Origin: JAGXOF01 sp046545575
GTDB lineage: Bacteria; Chloroflexota; Dehalococcoidia; SZUA-161; SpSt-899
Length of the DNA stretch: 6,798 nt
Reading direction: 5' to 3'
NCBI GenBank assembly: GCA_046545575.1
Contig: JBKGZM010000089.1
Location: 1-6,798 of the forward strand
Positions 6,021 to 6,798 of the stretch are shown here, in pieces. The position numbers were made by a program, and so were the translations under genes. Numbering within the stretch: the first letter of the stretch is position 1; each line of letters begins with the position of its first letter. Below the pieces are notes generated by a model. It saw nothing but the letters and a program-made list of their open reading frames with translations. It was not told the origin of the DNA and searched no databases.

Positions 6021-6798
<778 letters not shown>

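Overview
The window looks like a fragment of a bacterial chromosome, probably from an uncultured member of the phylum Chloroflexota (class Dehalococcoidia or a relative). This placement is moderate and rests on the partial 16S rRNA gene at the right end, for example the GCAGCAGCAAGGAAT stretch after the universal 338 region. No mobile element, CRISPR array, phage gene or obvious accessory cassette is visible. I read the region as housekeeping plus osmotic-stress genes, and I did not find a convincing new defence or biosynthetic system.

Layout. (1) Positions 1-2328, plus strand: three parts of an osmoprotectant (glycine betaine/choline type) ABC importer. They are the 3' end of the ATPase with its CBS domains, a permease that overlaps it by an ATGA, and, after a 172-bp gap, a lipoprotein substrate-binding protein with a strong ribosome binding site. 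(2) Positions 2362-2398: a perfect GC-rich hairpin between convergent transcription units, probably a terminator in both directions. (3) Positions 2464-5868, minus strand: a VTT/DedA-like membrane protein, then leuS (leucyl-tRNA synthetase), then a very small SWIM zinc-finger protein 13 bp after leuS. (4) Positions 5869-6020: a divergent regulatory region. The rRNA side carries an AT-rich UP-like tract, a -35/-10 pair at ideal spacing with an extended -10, a small palindrome at the predicted start, and a boxA-like antitermination site. The other side carries a promoter whose -10 lies only 8 bp from the first codon of the VTT gene. (5) From about 6021 to the end: the first half of a 16S rRNA gene, cut off near E. 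coli position 800.

How the parts relate. The importer would bring in compatible solutes under salt stress, with the CBS domains as the likely regulatory module. LeuRS and the rRNA belong to translation. The SWIM protein probably shares a transcript with leuS, but its function is unknown. The points most worth a second look are the possible leaderless mRNAs of leuS and the VTT gene, the leuS-SWIM pairing, the rRNA promoter and leader, and a 16S base change under the 515F primer.
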